A stretch of DNA of 64,000 nucleotides from Pseudomonas putida (GCF_001636055.1 NZ_CP011789.1:1550001-1614000); one strand, 5' to 3'; counted from the stretch's first letter, positions 14,862-23,818 are shown. Notes: a model not told the origin generated them from the sequence alone. Numbers and translations: made by a program.

Positions 14862-17177
14862 TCAGAACGCGACCGAAGTCTGCACATACAGCGTGCGCGG
14901 CTCGCCCACGTACTTGCCCTTGTTGTTGTCGTCGAACGAACGGGTGTAGTACTCGCGGTTGAACAGGTTCTTCACCCCCACCGCCACCTTCAGGTTCGAC
15001 AGCTGCGGCCCGAAGTCATACCCGGCGCGGGTGCTGACCAGCATGTAGCCCGGAATCCGTCCGGTGCTGCCATCGGCGCTTTCGCTCGCGGTGTTGGCGT
15101 TGTCGGCGTACTGGCTGCTCTGGAAGCTGCCATCCAGGTTCAACTGCCATGGTCCTTCGGTGTAACCAAGCCCCAGCGTGCCCTTGTGGCGAGAGGAGAA
15201 CGGCACCTGGTTGCCCTTGTTCGGGCCGTCTTCGCGGATGGTGGCGTCGACGAAGGCGTAGCTGGCGTGCACATCGAAACCGGCCAGCGTCGGGCTCAGG
15301 CCGTCGAGGGCGTAGCGCACGCTGGTCTCGATACCCTGGTGGCGGGTTTCGCCGCGGGCGATCACCGAGTCGTTGGTCTGGTTGCTTTCGTACTGGTTGT
15401 CGAAGTTGATCAGGAAGGCGCCGATCTCTGCCTGCAGGTCGCCGCTGTCGTAGCGGGTACCGACTTCCCAGGTGCGCGCCTTTTCCGGCTTCACTTCGCC
15501 GCTGCTGACGCGGTTGGGCATCTGGCTGTACTGCACGCTGCCGAACGAGCCCTCGGTGTTGGCGTAGAGGTTCCAGGTGTCGGTCAGGTGGTACATGACA
15601 TTCAGTGCCGGCAATGCGGTGTTGTAGCTGCCCTGGTAACGCTGGTTGCTGAGCTTGTTGCTTTGCTCGGAGTCGATCATCTCGTAGCGGATGCCGGGGG
15701 TGATGGTCCAGCGGCCGATGTCGATGCGGTCGTCCAGGTAGATCGCGTGGGCTTCGGTGGCGCCACGGGTGTCGCGGTCGTTGCGGCTGGCGGTGGTCGG
15801 CAGGTTGCCGGTCACCGGTTCGCGGAAGCGCAGTTCGTGGCCGGCCTCGTTGATGTAGCGGTAGCCCACGCCCAGTTCGTGCCAGCTGTCGCCCAGTGCC
15901 ACACCTTGCGAGAAGCGGGTCTCGATGCCACGTACCCAGTATTCGCGTGGCGACAGCGAGACGAAGCTGCCCTGGTCGAGGTAGCCGCTGCGCAGGGTCT
16001 TGGTGAAGAAGCTGTTGACGCTGAACTGGCGATCGTCCTGCTTGTAGTCGTAGCCGACGTTGACCAGGGTGCGACGGCCCCAGAACTTGTCCTTCAGGCG
16101 GGTCGACTGGTACGGGTCTTCATCGAACGCCGCCTTGCTCAGGCCGCCGGGCATGTCGGCCTCGCCCTCGTAGTACTGGGCCATGGCGTGCAGGCTGTTG
16201 GCCTCGTCCAGTTGCAGCTTGCCCTTGAGGATCAGGTCGTCGATCTGCGTGTCGCTGTGTTCGCGCCAGTCGCCGCCGCGGGTGCCGGAGTAGAGCAGGG
16301 CGCCGCCCAGGCCGTTGTCGTTGGTGCCGCCGACCAGCAGGTTGGCGCTGTTCTTGAAACCGTCGTGGCTGGACGAGGGGCTGATCTGGTTCTGCATGGC
16401 GGCCTTGAAGGTCGCCTCCTCCGGGATGGCGCGGGTGACGAAGTTGACGATGCCGCCGACGTTCTGCGGGCCGTAGCGCACTGCGCCGCCGCCGCGTACC
16501 ACATCCACCGCATCCATGTTGCCCAGGCTCAGCGGGGCCAGTGACAGCTGTGGCTGGCCATAGGGGGCGAAGGGCACCGGGATGCCGTCCATCAGCACCG
16601 TTGAGCGCGAGGCCAGGCGAGGGTTGAGGCCGCGAATGCCGAAGTTCAGTGCCAGGTCGTGGCTGCCGGTGCCGTTGTTTTCCGGGGCATTGACGCCGGG
16701 GATGCGGTTGAGCACCTCACGGGCGCTGTTGGCACCGCTGCGCTCGAACTCCTCGCGGCGGATCACGTCACGTGCGCCGGGATGCTCGAAGACGTTGTCC
16801 TGGCGCGCCTCGGCCAGCCAGTCGCCAACCACGGTAGAGGCACCCAGCTCGATCGCCGCATCGCTGCTGGAGGCGGCAAGCGGTTGCAGGCTGTAGGCGT
16901 TGTCGGCCTCCTGGCGTGCCTGCAGGCCGCTGCCACGCAGCAATGCCTGCAGCCCTTGCTGTACGTCGTACTGGCCTTCCAGCCCGGGGCTGCGCAAGCC
17001 TTGGGTGACGCTGGAACCGAACGAAATCAGCGCCCCGCTGTCACGGCCAAATTGGTTGAGAGCGTCTTCCAGGGTGCCGGGGGCGATGTGGTAGGCGCGC
17101 GGTTCGCTAGCCTGGGCGAAGTTCAGGCTGGTGGCGAACAGCAGGGCGATGGCGAGCGGCGTGGGGCGCAGGGGCAT
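14862..17177 (-). CDS. fecA: Ferric citrate TonB-dependent receptor FecA
   Basis: A 771-residue receptor with signal peptide, STN signalling domain (AYHIAPGTLEDALNQFGRDSG, about 28-100), plug and barrel. Long stretches match E. coli FecA as I remember it, for example GARDVIRREEF, NRIPGVNAPENNGTGSHDLA, IRGLNPRLASRSTVLMDGIP and EKARTWEVGTRYDSGDLQAE. FecA imports diferric dicitrate and signals to FecR. It lies 93 bases downstream of fecR in the classical fecI-fecR-fecA order. The transporter genes fecBCDE are not adjacent. Confidence 0.93.
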   Translation of the reverse strand: MPLRPTPLAIALLFATSLNFAQASEPRAYHIAPGTLEDALNQFGRDSGALISFGSSVTQGLRSPGLEGQYDVQQGLQALLRGSGLQARQEADNAYSLQPLAASSSDAAIELGASTVVGDWLAEARQDNVFEHPGARDVIRREEFERSGANSAREVLNRIPGVNAPENNGTGSHDLALNFGIRGLNPRLASRSTVLMDGIPVPFAPYGQPQLSLAPLSLGNMDAVDVVRGGGAVRYGPQNVGGIVNFVTRAIPEEATFKAAMQNQISPSSSHDGFKNSANLLVGGTNDNGLGGALLYSGTRGGDWREHSDTQIDDLILKGKLQLDEANSLHAMAQYYEGEADMPGGLSKAAFDEDPYQSTRLKDKFWGRRTLVNVGYDYKQDDRQFSVNSFFTKTLRSGYLDQGSFVSLSPREYWVRGIETRFSQGVALGDSWHELGVGYRYINEAGHELRFREPVTGNLPTTASRNDRDTRGATEAHAIYLDDRIDIGRWTITPGIRYEMIDSEQSNKLSNQRYQGSYNTALPALNVMYHLTDTWNLYANTEGSFGSVQYSQMPNRVSSGEVKPEKARTWEVGTRYDSGDLQAEIGAFLINFDNQYESNQTNDSVIARGETRHQGIETSVRYALDGLSPTLAGFDVHASYAFVDATIREDGPNKGNQVPFSSRHKGTLGLGYTEGPWQLNLDGSFQSSQYADNANTASESADGSTGRIPGYMLVSTRAGYDFGPQLSNLKVAVGVKNLFNREYYTRSFDDNNKGKYVGEPRTLYVQTSVAF

Positions 17178-17270
17178 GGGGTCGGGTCCTGTAAGAAGGG
17201 TTCTGCCTGCTCTGTCACGCGAGGGAAGCGAAATGGCTCAGGTTGGAAGAAAATAGTTGTCGGCACAGGC

Positions 17271-18194
17271 TCAAACCGCCTCGACCTTGACCCAGTACCG
17301 GGTGAATCGCCGCACCCGTACCGGCAAGGCGACTTCCAGCATCTCCAGGATCCGCTCACTGTCATCCAGTGGGTACGACCCGGAAATCCGCAGCCCGGCG
17401 ACCTGCTCGCTGCAGCCCAGTTGTCCGTGGCGATAGCGTGAAAGCTCGGCGAGAAACTCGCCCAGGCGCATCTGCGAGACCACCAGCATTCCATCGACCC
17501 AGGCGCCGATGTTGCGATCCAGCGCGCCGATACCTTGCCAATGGCCCGCTGCCAGGCGGGCTTGCTGACCGGCGAGCAACACTTGGCCCTGTAGCCGAGC
17601 CATGCCGCTGAACACCGAGACCAGGCTGTAGCCCTCGAACTGACGCACGTTGAAGCGGCCGCTGTCGAGGTGCAGGCTGCCATCGTCGCTGCGCAACACC
17701 AGCGGGCGGGTATCGCGGGCGACGTCTAGCGACAACTCACCCTCGAGCAGGCGCACGTAACGTTGCTGCCCATCGAACCGCACATCGGCGGCGCTGCGGG
17801 TGTTCAGTCGCAACAGGCTGCCGTCGTCCAGCGGCAGGCGTCGGCGCTGGCCCACGGGGCTGCGGTAGTCGGCCATCAGCCCTGGCAACGGATTGTGTGA
17901 TTGCAATCCGAGCCCGGTGGCACTGGCCACGCCCGCCAGCAGTAACGCCTTGAGCGCGCGACGCCGGGCCGGGGAGGGCGGTGCCTGCAAGGTGGCGTGC
18001 ACCACGGGCGAGGTCGCACCACGCAGCCGCTGGTTGACCTGCTGGATGTGCGCCCAGGCGCGCTGGTGTTCGCCGTCAGCCTGCAACCAGTGTTCGAATG
18101 CCTGCTGCTGGGCCGGGTCGAAATCGGCCCCCTGTGATTCGATCAGCCAGTGCACCGCCTGCTCGGCAACCTGGGGTGAGATGCCTGTGCTCAC
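17271..18194 (-). CDS. fecR: FecR anti-sigma factor/regulator (set B)
   Basis: A 307-residue FecR: cytoplasmic domain with AFEHWLQADGEHQRAWAHIQQVNQRL (about 30-55), a membrane segment near 85-105 after ARRRALKALLLAG (a possible twin-arginine signal), then periplasmic RRRLPLDDGSLLRLNTRSAADVRFDG and the C-terminal receptor-contact region CSEQVAGLRISGSYPLDD. It should transmit FecA occupancy to the FecI sigma factor. Its ATG overlaps the fecI stop by four bases, and fecA follows. Confidence 0.9.
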   Translation of the reverse strand: MSTGISPQVAEQAVHWLIESQGADFDPAQQQAFEHWLQADGEHQRAWAHIQQVNQRLRGATSPVVHATLQAPPSPARRRALKALLLAGVASATGLGLQSHNPLPGLMADYRSPVGQRRRLPLDDGSLLRLNTRSAADVRFDGQQRYVRLLEGELSLDVARDTRPLVLRSDDGSLHLDSGRFNVRQFEGYSLVSVFSGMARLQGQVLLAGQQARLAAGHWQGIGALDRNIGAWVDGMLVVSQMRLGEFLAELSRYRHGQLGCSEQVAGLRISGSYPLDDSERILEMLEVALPVRVRRFTRYWVKVEAV

Positions 18195-18685
18195 AGGGCG
18201 AAATAGCAGCGCAGGGCTGCCTTGTGCAGGTAGCGTTTGACTGTCGCCAGGGAGATACCCAGTTCACGGCCGATCTCGGCTTGGCCCAGGCCATCGACCT
18301 GGGCCAGCAGAAACGCGCGCTTGACCAGCGGCGGCAGGTCATCGAGCAGGCGGTCGAGTTCGAGCAGGGTTTCGAAGATCAGCGCCTTGTCTTCCTCGCT
18401 GGGTGCCAGGCGTTCGGGCACCTGGGCCAGGGCTTCGAGGTAGGCGCGCTCCAGCTCCTGACGGCGAAAATGGTTGCACAGTACGCGCTTGGCGACGGTG
18501 GCGAGAAAGGCCCGAGGTTCGATCAACTGTGGCGCTTCGCGGGCCTGGAGCAAGCGCACGTAGGTGTCCTGGGCCAGGTCGGCGGCGCTCTGCGGGCAGC
18601 CCAGGCGACGGCGCAGCCAACCGGTCAGCCAGTTGTGGTGAGCGTGGTAGAGGCCTTCGACGGTGGAGGAGAGGGCACTGGACAC
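18191..18685 (-). CDS. fecI: ECF sigma factor FecI (set B)
   Basis: A FecI-type ECF sigma factor: region 2 GLYHAHHNWLTGWLRRRLGCPQSAADLAQDTYVRLL and FLATVAKRVLCNHFRRQELERAYLEAL; region 4 LPPLVKRAFLLAQVDGLGQAEIGRELGISLATVKRYLHKA. I start at GTG 18685 (164 residues), preceded by GGAG at eight bases; the frame is open to ATG 18796, which would give 201 residues, longer than the family norm. It directs fecA transcription. A Fur-box-like sequence lies upstream, consistent with iron control. Confidence 0.88.
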   Translation of the reverse strand: MSSALSSTVEGLYHAHHNWLTGWLRRRLGCPQSAADLAQDTYVRLLQAREAPQLIEPRAFLATVAKRVLCNHFRRQELERAYLEALAQVPERLAPSEEDKALIFETLLELDRLLDDLPPLVKRAFLLAQVDGLGQAEIGRELGISLATVKRYLHKAALRCYFAL

Positions 18686-18844
18686 CGAGGTGACTCCGGC
18701 GTCCGATGACGCGATTGGGAGTAAGAATTGTTCGCATTGTATTCCGGGCGACAGGGTGTAGCAATCCTGTTCGACCTGCGGGGTATTCGGGGGCAAACCC
18801 GGCTAAACAGAGATCGCAGCAGCTCATCTCCAATCTTTGCTTAT

Positions 18845-18863
18845 GAGAATTGAAATCATTACT
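18845..18863. promoter_or_regulatory. Fur-box-like site between divergent fecI and the PepSY operon
   Basis: The 19 bases GAGAATTGAAATCATTACT agree with the Fur consensus GATAATGATAATCATTATC at 13 positions and sit in the only AT-rich part of the divergent intergenic region. Both flanking operons have iron-uptake-type content, so Fur repression of one or both is likely. Confidence 0.65.
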
Positions 18864-18900
18864 ATTGCACCCTCTTGACCTTGCCCCGGACCGTCGCCCC

Positions 18901-19206
18901 ATGAAAAGCAAAGCCGCCGGCCTGCCCCTGAGCTACCGCCTGGCTGTGACCTCGCGCAGCCTGGCTGCGTTGTTGGGCGGCTACCTGCTGGCCTCGGCGG
19001 CCAGCGTCTGTGTCAGCCTGCTGATGCCCGGCGCCCAGGTCGATGCGGCACTGACCGGGATGATGCTGTCGTTCGTGTTCTACCTGCTCGCCTTCATCTG
19101 GTGCTTCGCCTGCCGCAGCGCATTGCGCGCCTGGCTGGGCGTATTGCTGCCGAGCCTGGTGCTGGGCGCGATCGGCGGGCTGGCTTACTGGATGAAGAAC
19201 CCATGA
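18901..19206 (+). CDS. DUF3649-like small membrane protein
   Basis: A 101-residue protein with about three hydrophobic segments (near 18-40, 50-70 and 75-95), resembling DUF3649 proteins found next to PepSY proteins in iron-regulated operons. The start MKSKAAGLPLSYRLAVTSRS was preferred over the ATG at 18850, which lies in the Fur-box region. Its stop overlaps the PepSY start (ATGA), so the two are coupled. Molecular function is unknown. Confidence 0.75.
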   Translation: MKSKAAGLPLSYRLAVTSRSLAALLGGYLLASAASVCVSLLMPGAQVDAALTGMMLSFVFYLLAFIWCFACRSALRAWLGVLLPSLVLGAIGGLAYWMKNP

Positions 19207-20774
19207 AAGAGGGCTTCCGCCAGGCCATGGCCTGGCTGCATACCTGGACCGGCCTGATCTTCGGCTGGCTGTTGTTCGCCATCTTCCTCACCGGCACGCT
19301 TGCCTACTTCAAGGAAGAGATCAACCACTGGACCAAACCGGAAATCCACAGCCATCCGCTGAATCCGGCGGCCAGCCTGGAGATGGCGCAGCGCTACCTG
19401 CAAGCCAACGCCGCCGATGCCAGCACCTGGTTCATCCGCCTGCCCAGCGAGCGCGAGGCGGCGCTGAGTGTCGGCTATCGCGATCCCAGCGCCGGTGGCC
19501 GACGCGGCTTCACCAGCAAGGAGCTGGACGCGGCCAGCGGCGAGGTGGTCGAGGGCCGCGACAGCCGTGGCGGCGACTTCTTCTACCGTTTCCATTTCCA
19601 GTTGGAGATGCCCCACCCCTGGGGGCGCTGGCTGTCGACCTTCTGTGCCTTCATCATGCTGCTGGGGCTGGTGACCGGGATCATCACGCACAAGAAGATC
19701 TTCAAGGAGTTCTTCACCTTCCGTCCCGGCAAGGGCCAGCGCTCATGGCTCGATGGCCACAACGCCATTGGCGTGCTGGTACTGCCCTTCCACCTGATGA
19801 TCAGCTACAGCAGCCTGGTGATCTTCATGTACATGGTCATGCCGGCCGGAATCATGGCCAGCTATGGCAGCCCCAACGGTTATTTCAACGACCTGTTCGG
19901 CCGTGACGAGGTGCCGAAGGTGGCCGGGGTGGCCACGCCGCTGGTCCCACTGTCGAGCCTGTACGCCAAGGTCCAGGAGCAAGCGCCAGGCGCACGCATG
20001 GGCTTCATTCAGGTGCAGAATCCTGGCGACCAGAATGCCCGTGTCACCTTGAACCGTGCCTCGGCCGACAGTGTCGCGTACAAGCGCAGCGCCAACTGGA
20101 CCTTCGACGGTGCCACCGGTGCACTGCTTACCCAAGGTGCGCCGGAAAGCGCCGCGATGATGACCTCCTTTACCTTTGTCGGTCTGCACATGGGCAACTT
20201 CGCCGGGCCATGGCTGCGCTGGTTGTACTTCGTCTTCGGTGTCGCCGGCACGGCGGTGATCGGCACTGGCCTTGTGATGTGGCTGGGCAAGCGTCAGCTC
20301 AAGCATGCCAAGAGCGAGCGCATGCCTGCGGAGCTGCGCCTGGTCGAGGTGCTCAACATTGCAAGCATGAGCGGCCTGCTGCTGGGCGTGGCGGCGTTCT
20401 TCTGGGCCAATCGCCTGCTGCCGATCGGGCTGCAAGGGCGCGCCGACTGGGAGGTCAATGCGTTCTTCATGGTCTGGGCACTGTCGCTGCTTCACGCCAT
20501 GCTGCGCCCCGGTCGTCGCGCCTGGGGCGAGCAGTTGGCGCTGGGTGCCGTGGTGTTCGCTGCGTTGCCGCTGCTCAATGCCGTGACCACAGGCCAAGGC
20601 CTGGACCATTCGCTGATCGCCGGTGACTGGGCGATGGCCGGCTTCGATCTCACGGCCCTGGCCACCGGGCTGTTCCTCGGCTGGGCGGCCGGCAAGATGC
20701 TGCGCGCGCCCAAGCCAGTCGCCAAGCGCTCGGCCAAGGTCAAGGCCCGCACCGAAACCGTGGAGGCGAGCTGA
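19203..20774 (+). CDS. PepSY-associated transmembrane protein
   Basis: A 523-residue membrane protein starting MKEGFRQAMAWLHTWTGLIFGWLLFAIFLTGTLAYFKEEI, the hallmark of the PepSY_TM family, with further segments around 150-170, 200-225, 340-365 and several near the C-terminus. Conserved histidines (LHTWTG, HPWGRW) could bind haem or metal. Related proteins are found with ferric-siderophore systems, where some act as inner-membrane ferric reductases. Four-base and one-base overlaps couple it to the genes on each side. Confidence 0.85.
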   Translation: MKEGFRQAMAWLHTWTGLIFGWLLFAIFLTGTLAYFKEEINHWTKPEIHSHPLNPAASLEMAQRYLQANAADASTWFIRLPSEREAALSVGYRDPSAGGRRGFTSKELDAASGEVVEGRDSRGGDFFYRFHFQLEMPHPWGRWLSTFCAFIMLLGLVTGIITHKKIFKEFFTFRPGKGQRSWLDGHNAIGVLVLPFHLMISYSSLVIFMYMVMPAGIMASYGSPNGYFNDLFGRDEVPKVAGVATPLVPLSSLYAKVQEQAPGARMGFIQVQNPGDQNARVTLNRASADSVAYKRSANWTFDGATGALLTQGAPESAAMMTSFTFVGLHMGNFAGPWLRWLYFVFGVAGTAVIGTGLVMWLGKRQLKHAKSERMPAELRLVEVLNIASMSGLLLGVAAFFWANRLLPIGLQGRADWEVNAFFMVWALSLLHAMLRPGRRAWGEQLALGAVVFAALPLLNAVTTGQGLDHSLIAGDWAMAGFDLTALATGLFLGWAAGKMLRAPKPVAKRSAKVKARTETVEAS

Positions 20775-21100
20775 TGCTGAGCCTGGCCCTGTTCACCTTT
20801 GCCGGCCTGGCTGCCTTGTGCCTGGCCATGGAAAAACACTTCACCGACCTGCTGGGTCGCAAGCCGCGGCCGGCCCAGTTGCGTGCCTTGCGCATCGCCG
20901 GCTGGCTGCTGCTGGTGCTGTCGGCGGTACTGGCGGTGCACTTGCGTGGCTGGGCGCTGGGGCTGGTGGAGTGGACGGCCGTGTTGATGGCCGGGCTCAC
21001 CCTCTGGGTATTCGGCCTGCCGTACCAACCCCGCCTGCTGCTGAGCCTGGCGGCGGCGAGCCTGGTGTTGGCGCCGGTCGTGGCGGTGTTCGGCGCGTGA
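20774..21100 (+). CDS. DUF3325-like small membrane protein
   Basis: A 108-residue protein with about four hydrophobic segments (2-20, 43-62, 65-82 and 88-105) and the short cytoplasmic stretch MEKHFTDLLGRKPRPAQLRA typical of DUF3325 proteins. These accompany PepSY proteins in iron-regulated operons; the function is unknown. It overlaps the PepSY gene by one base and the following sigma factor gene by four bases. Confidence 0.75.
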   Translation: MLSLALFTFAGLAALCLAMEKHFTDLLGRKPRPAQLRALRIAGWLLLVLSAVLAVHLRGWALGLVEWTAVLMAGLTLWVFGLPYQPRLLLSLAAASLVLAPVVAVFGA

Positions 21101-21654
21101 GCGAGCCCGACCTCGACGAGGCCGGTGGCCGGGCGCGCTTCCTGCAGGTGTTCCTGGCCCAGCGCGGGCGCATGGAGGCGCTGGTCAGCCGGCGCGTTGG
21201 CTGTCGTGCCACGGCCTCGGACCTGGTCCAGGAACTGTTCCTGCGCTTCTGGCGTCGGCCTGCGGTCAAGGTCGAGGCGCTCGACACCTACCTCTTGCGC
21301 TGCGCCGGCAACCTGGCGATCGACCACCTGCGCAGCGAAGGCAGTCGCGGTCGGTTCACCGAAGGGCTGTCGATCAGCGACGAGGCGCTCTCGGCCCAGG
21401 CGCCAGAGCAGGCGCTGGAGGTCGATCACGATCTGCGCCGCATCGAGCAGGCCCTGCGCGCCTTGCCGGAACGTACGCGACAGATCTTCCTGCTCAACCG
21501 CATCCACGGCTGCAAGTACGGCGAGATCGCCAAGGCCATGCAGGTGTCCCAGAGTGCGGTGGAAAAGCATATGATGCGCGCCCTCGAAGCGTGCAAGGCG
21601 AGTGTCGCCGAGCCCGCTACCCCATTGCGCAGGCCAGGGAGCGACCGTCGATGA
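21097..21654 (+). CDS. ECF sigma factor, FecI/FoxI type (set C)
   Basis: A 185-residue ECF sigma factor starting at GTG 21097, which overlaps the preceding stop (GTGA); the frame is open far upstream, but that part lies inside DUF3325. Region 2 is RVGCRATASDLVQELFLRFWRRP with TYLLRCAGNLAIDHLRSEGSRGR. Region 4 is LPERTRQIFLLNRIHGCKYGEIAKAMQVSQSAVEKHMMRALEAC; the VEKHMMRAL ending is characteristic of siderophore-type FecI factors. It is coupled to the following fecR. No receptor gene follows in this window. Confidence 0.87.
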   Translation: MSEPDLDEAGGRARFLQVFLAQRGRMEALVSRRVGCRATASDLVQELFLRFWRRPAVKVEALDTYLLRCAGNLAIDHLRSEGSRGRFTEGLSISDEALSAQAPEQALEVDHDLRRIEQALRALPERTRQIFLLNRIHGCKYGEIAKAMQVSQSAVEKHMMRALEACKASVAEPATPLRRPGSDRR

Positions 21655-22628
21655 GCCAGCCCTATCCGATCACCGCCGAACAGTCGCGCATGGCCCTGGG
21701 CTGGCTGAGCCGCATCAACGAGCATCCTCCGGCAGCCGAAGGCGCTGAGTTCAAGCGCTGGTTGTTGGCCGATCCGGCGCACCGCGCCGCCTATGCCGAG
21801 GCCCAGGCCCTGTGGCAACAGAGCGAAGCGCCCGCCGCGCGTCTGGCCGCAGAGGAACGCGAGGGCCTCGAGCACTACCTGCAGGCCATGCGCCGACCGA
21901 AAGCCCGCTGGGGGCGGCGTGGCGGAGCACTGGCGGCAGCGGCCTGTCTGGTGCTGGCGCTGGGCAGCCTGGCCGGTTGGCAGCCGCAATACTGGTTGCA
22001 GGACCTGCGCGCCGACTATCGCAGTGACGAGCATGTGCGCCAGGTCACCCTGGCCGACCAGTCACGCCTGACCTTGGATGCCAACAGCGCTGTGGTCGTG
22101 GATTTCGACCATGGCGAGCGGCGCGTACGCCTGCTGCGCGGCGCGGCGTTCTTCGAGGTGACCCACACCGGCGCGCCGTTCCTGGTCGATGCGGCGGGTG
22201 GCGAAGTGCGGGTGCTGGGCACTCAGTTCGAGGTACGCGGGCAGGGCGACGGCGCCCAGGTTACCGTGCGCAGTGGACGGGTGGCGGTGACACCGATTAC
22301 CGGCGCCGTGGCGCGTGAGCTGACCGCCAACCAGCAACTGGACTATGCCCAGGGCGTGGCGGGGGCGATCAGTGCCGTGGACAGTGAAAGTCGCCTGGCC
22401 TGGCGCCAGGGCTGGCTGAACTATTACCAGGTGCCGCTGGCGCAGGTGGTCGAGGACCTGGGACGGTATTACCCGGGGCGTATCCTGTTGCTCGACGAGG
22501 CCTTGGCGCAACGCAAGGTCAGCGGCAGTTTCCCGGTGGATGAGCCCATGCTGGCGCTGGCGTCGTTGGGCAAGGTGATGGGCTTCGTGCCGCAGACACT
22601 GTTCGGGCGGGTGACGGTGGTGCGCTGA
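21651..22628 (+). CDS. FecR-family anti-sigma factor/regulator (set C)
   Basis: A 325-residue FecR: cytoplasmic ALGWLSRINEHPPAAEGAEFKRWLLADPAHRAAYAEAQALW, a membrane segment around 85-105 (GALAAAACLVLALGSLAGW), periplasmic DQSRLTLDANSAVVVDFDHGERRVRLLRGAAFFEV and GGEVRVLGTQFEVRGQGDGA, and the C-terminal receptor-contact domain VEDLGRYYPGRILLLDEALAQRKVSGSFPVD. The start overlaps the sigma gene stop (ATGA). The TonB receptor that normally follows is missing; the next gene is convergent and unrelated. Confidence 0.87.
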   Translation: MSQPYPITAEQSRMALGWLSRINEHPPAAEGAEFKRWLLADPAHRAAYAEAQALWQQSEAPAARLAAEEREGLEHYLQAMRRPKARWGRRGGALAAAACLVLALGSLAGWQPQYWLQDLRADYRSDEHVRQVTLADQSRLTLDANSAVVVDFDHGERRVRLLRGAAFFEVTHTGAPFLVDAAGGEVRVLGTQFEVRGQGDGAQVTVRSGRVAVTPITGAVARELTANQQLDYAQGVAGAISAVDSESRLAWRQGWLNYYQVPLAQVVEDLGRYYPGRILLLDEALAQRKVSGSFPVDEPMLALASLGKVMGFVPQTLFGRVTVVR

Positions 22629-22640
22629 AATCACCTGTAC

Positions 22641-22668
22641 CCCCACAGACACCCTGGTGTCTGCGGGG
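22641..22668. terminator. Hairpin between convergent fecR (set C) and binding-protein gene
   Basis: CCCCACAGACACC (22641-22653) pairs with GGTGTCTGCGGGG (22656-22668) over 13 positions with one mismatch. It lies in the 54-base gap between two convergent stops and could terminate both. No clear T-run is seen. Confidence 0.6.
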
Positions 22669-22682
22669 GGAGAGGCGGAGCT

Positions 22683-23762
22683 TCAGTTACCCGCTTTGAT
22701 GCTGGTCCAGAGCCGCGTACGAATGCGGTCGATCTTCGCCGGCATCGCTTCCAGGGCGAACAGCTTGCCCATCACATCCGCGCTTGGGTAGATCATGGTG
22801 TTCTGCTTGAGCGCCGGATCGACCAGAGCATCGGCCTTGGCGTTGCCGTTGGCGTACTGCACCGAGTTACTGATGCCGGCCATCACCTCAGGCTGCAGCA
22901 GGTAGTTCATGTAGGCGTAGCCTGCCTTCTCGTCCGGAGCGTCGGCCGGCATGGCGACCATGTCGAACCACAGCGGTGCACCCTCCTTGGGAATCGAGTA
23001 ACCCACCTTCACCCCGTTCTTCGCATCGTCGGCGCTGTTCTTGGCCTGCAGCACGTCGCCGGAAAAACCGACCACCACGCAGATGTTGCCGTTGGCCAGG
23101 TCGCCGGTGTACTTCGAGGAGTGGAAGTAGCTTATGTACGGACGTACTTTCATCAGCAGTGCCTGGGCTTTCTTGTAGTCATCGGGATTCTGACTGTGCG
23201 GCGGCAGGCCCAGATAGTTCAGGGCGATCGGCAGCAACTCCGGGCCGTTGTCGAGCATGGCCACGCCACAGCTCTTGAGCTTTTCCATGTTCTCGGGCTT
23301 GAACACCAGGTCCCACGAATCGACCGGTGCCTTGTCGCCTAGCACGGCCTTGACCTTGTCGATGTTGTAGCCGATGCCGGTGCTGCCCCACAGGTACGGG
23401 AAGCCGTACTGGTTGCCGGGGTCGTTCACCTCCAGCGCCTTGAGCAGCACCGGGTTGAGGTTCTGCCAGTTCGGCAGCTGGCTCTTGTCGAGCTTCTTCA
23501 GGGCCTTGCCCTGGATCTGCCGGGCCATGAAGTGGTTGGAGGGGAAGACCACGTCGTAACCGGAGTTGCCGGTCATCAGCTTGCCGTCGAGGGTTTCGTT
23601 GCTGTCGTAGACATCGTAGGTGGGCACGATGCCGGTGGCTTTCTGGAAGTTCTGCAGCGTGTCGGGTGCGATGTAGCTGGACCAGTTGTAGATCTTCACC
23701 GAGTCGGCGGCACTGGCGACGCCAGCAGCCAGCATCAGGGGGGCGAGGAGGAGTTTGCGCAT
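22683..23762 (-). CDS. Polyamine-type ABC substrate-binding protein (PotF/SpuD-like)
   Basis: A 359-residue periplasmic protein: signal peptide MRKLLLAPLMLAAGVASA, then the PotF-family pattern VKIYNWSSYIAPDTLQNFQKATGI, YDVVFPSNHFMARQIQGKALKKLDKSQLPNW and YGFPYLWGSTGIGYN, with an aromatic ligand site typical of putrescine/spermidine binders. It follows the cupin and FAD oxidoreductase genes on the same strand. No permease or ATPase genes are adjacent, so its transporter partner is elsewhere. Binding of another amine is possible. Confidence 0.88.
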   Translation of the reverse strand: MRKLLLAPLMLAAGVASAADSVKIYNWSSYIAPDTLQNFQKATGIVPTYDVYDSNETLDGKLMTGNSGYDVVFPSNHFMARQIQGKALKKLDKSQLPNWQNLNPVLLKALEVNDPGNQYGFPYLWGSTGIGYNIDKVKAVLGDKAPVDSWDLVFKPENMEKLKSCGVAMLDNGPELLPIALNYLGLPPHSQNPDDYKKAQALLMKVRPYISYFHSSKYTGDLANGNICVVVGFSGDVLQAKNSADDAKNGVKVGYSIPKEGAPLWFDMVAMPADAPDEKAGYAYMNYLLQPEVMAGISNSVQYANGNAKADALVDPALKQNTMIYPSADVMGKLFALEAMPAKIDRIRTRLWTSIKAGN

Positions 23763-23818
23763 GTCCGGTTTACCTTGCTTTGTCTGTTGTTATCGAAGAA
23801 CGGCAGGCGATCAGCGGA

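Noticed and set aside
14805..16544. 579-codon plus-strand open frame opposite fecA
   Set aside because: It is antisense to a receptor matching E. coli FecA almost throughout. Its Val/Ala/Gly/Leu-rich composition is a by-product of GC-rich codon use.
22635..22648. CTGT...ACAG sequence after the set C fecR as a LexA box
   Set aside because: The half-sites are only six bases apart instead of eight, and the sequence is part of a convergent terminator stem.
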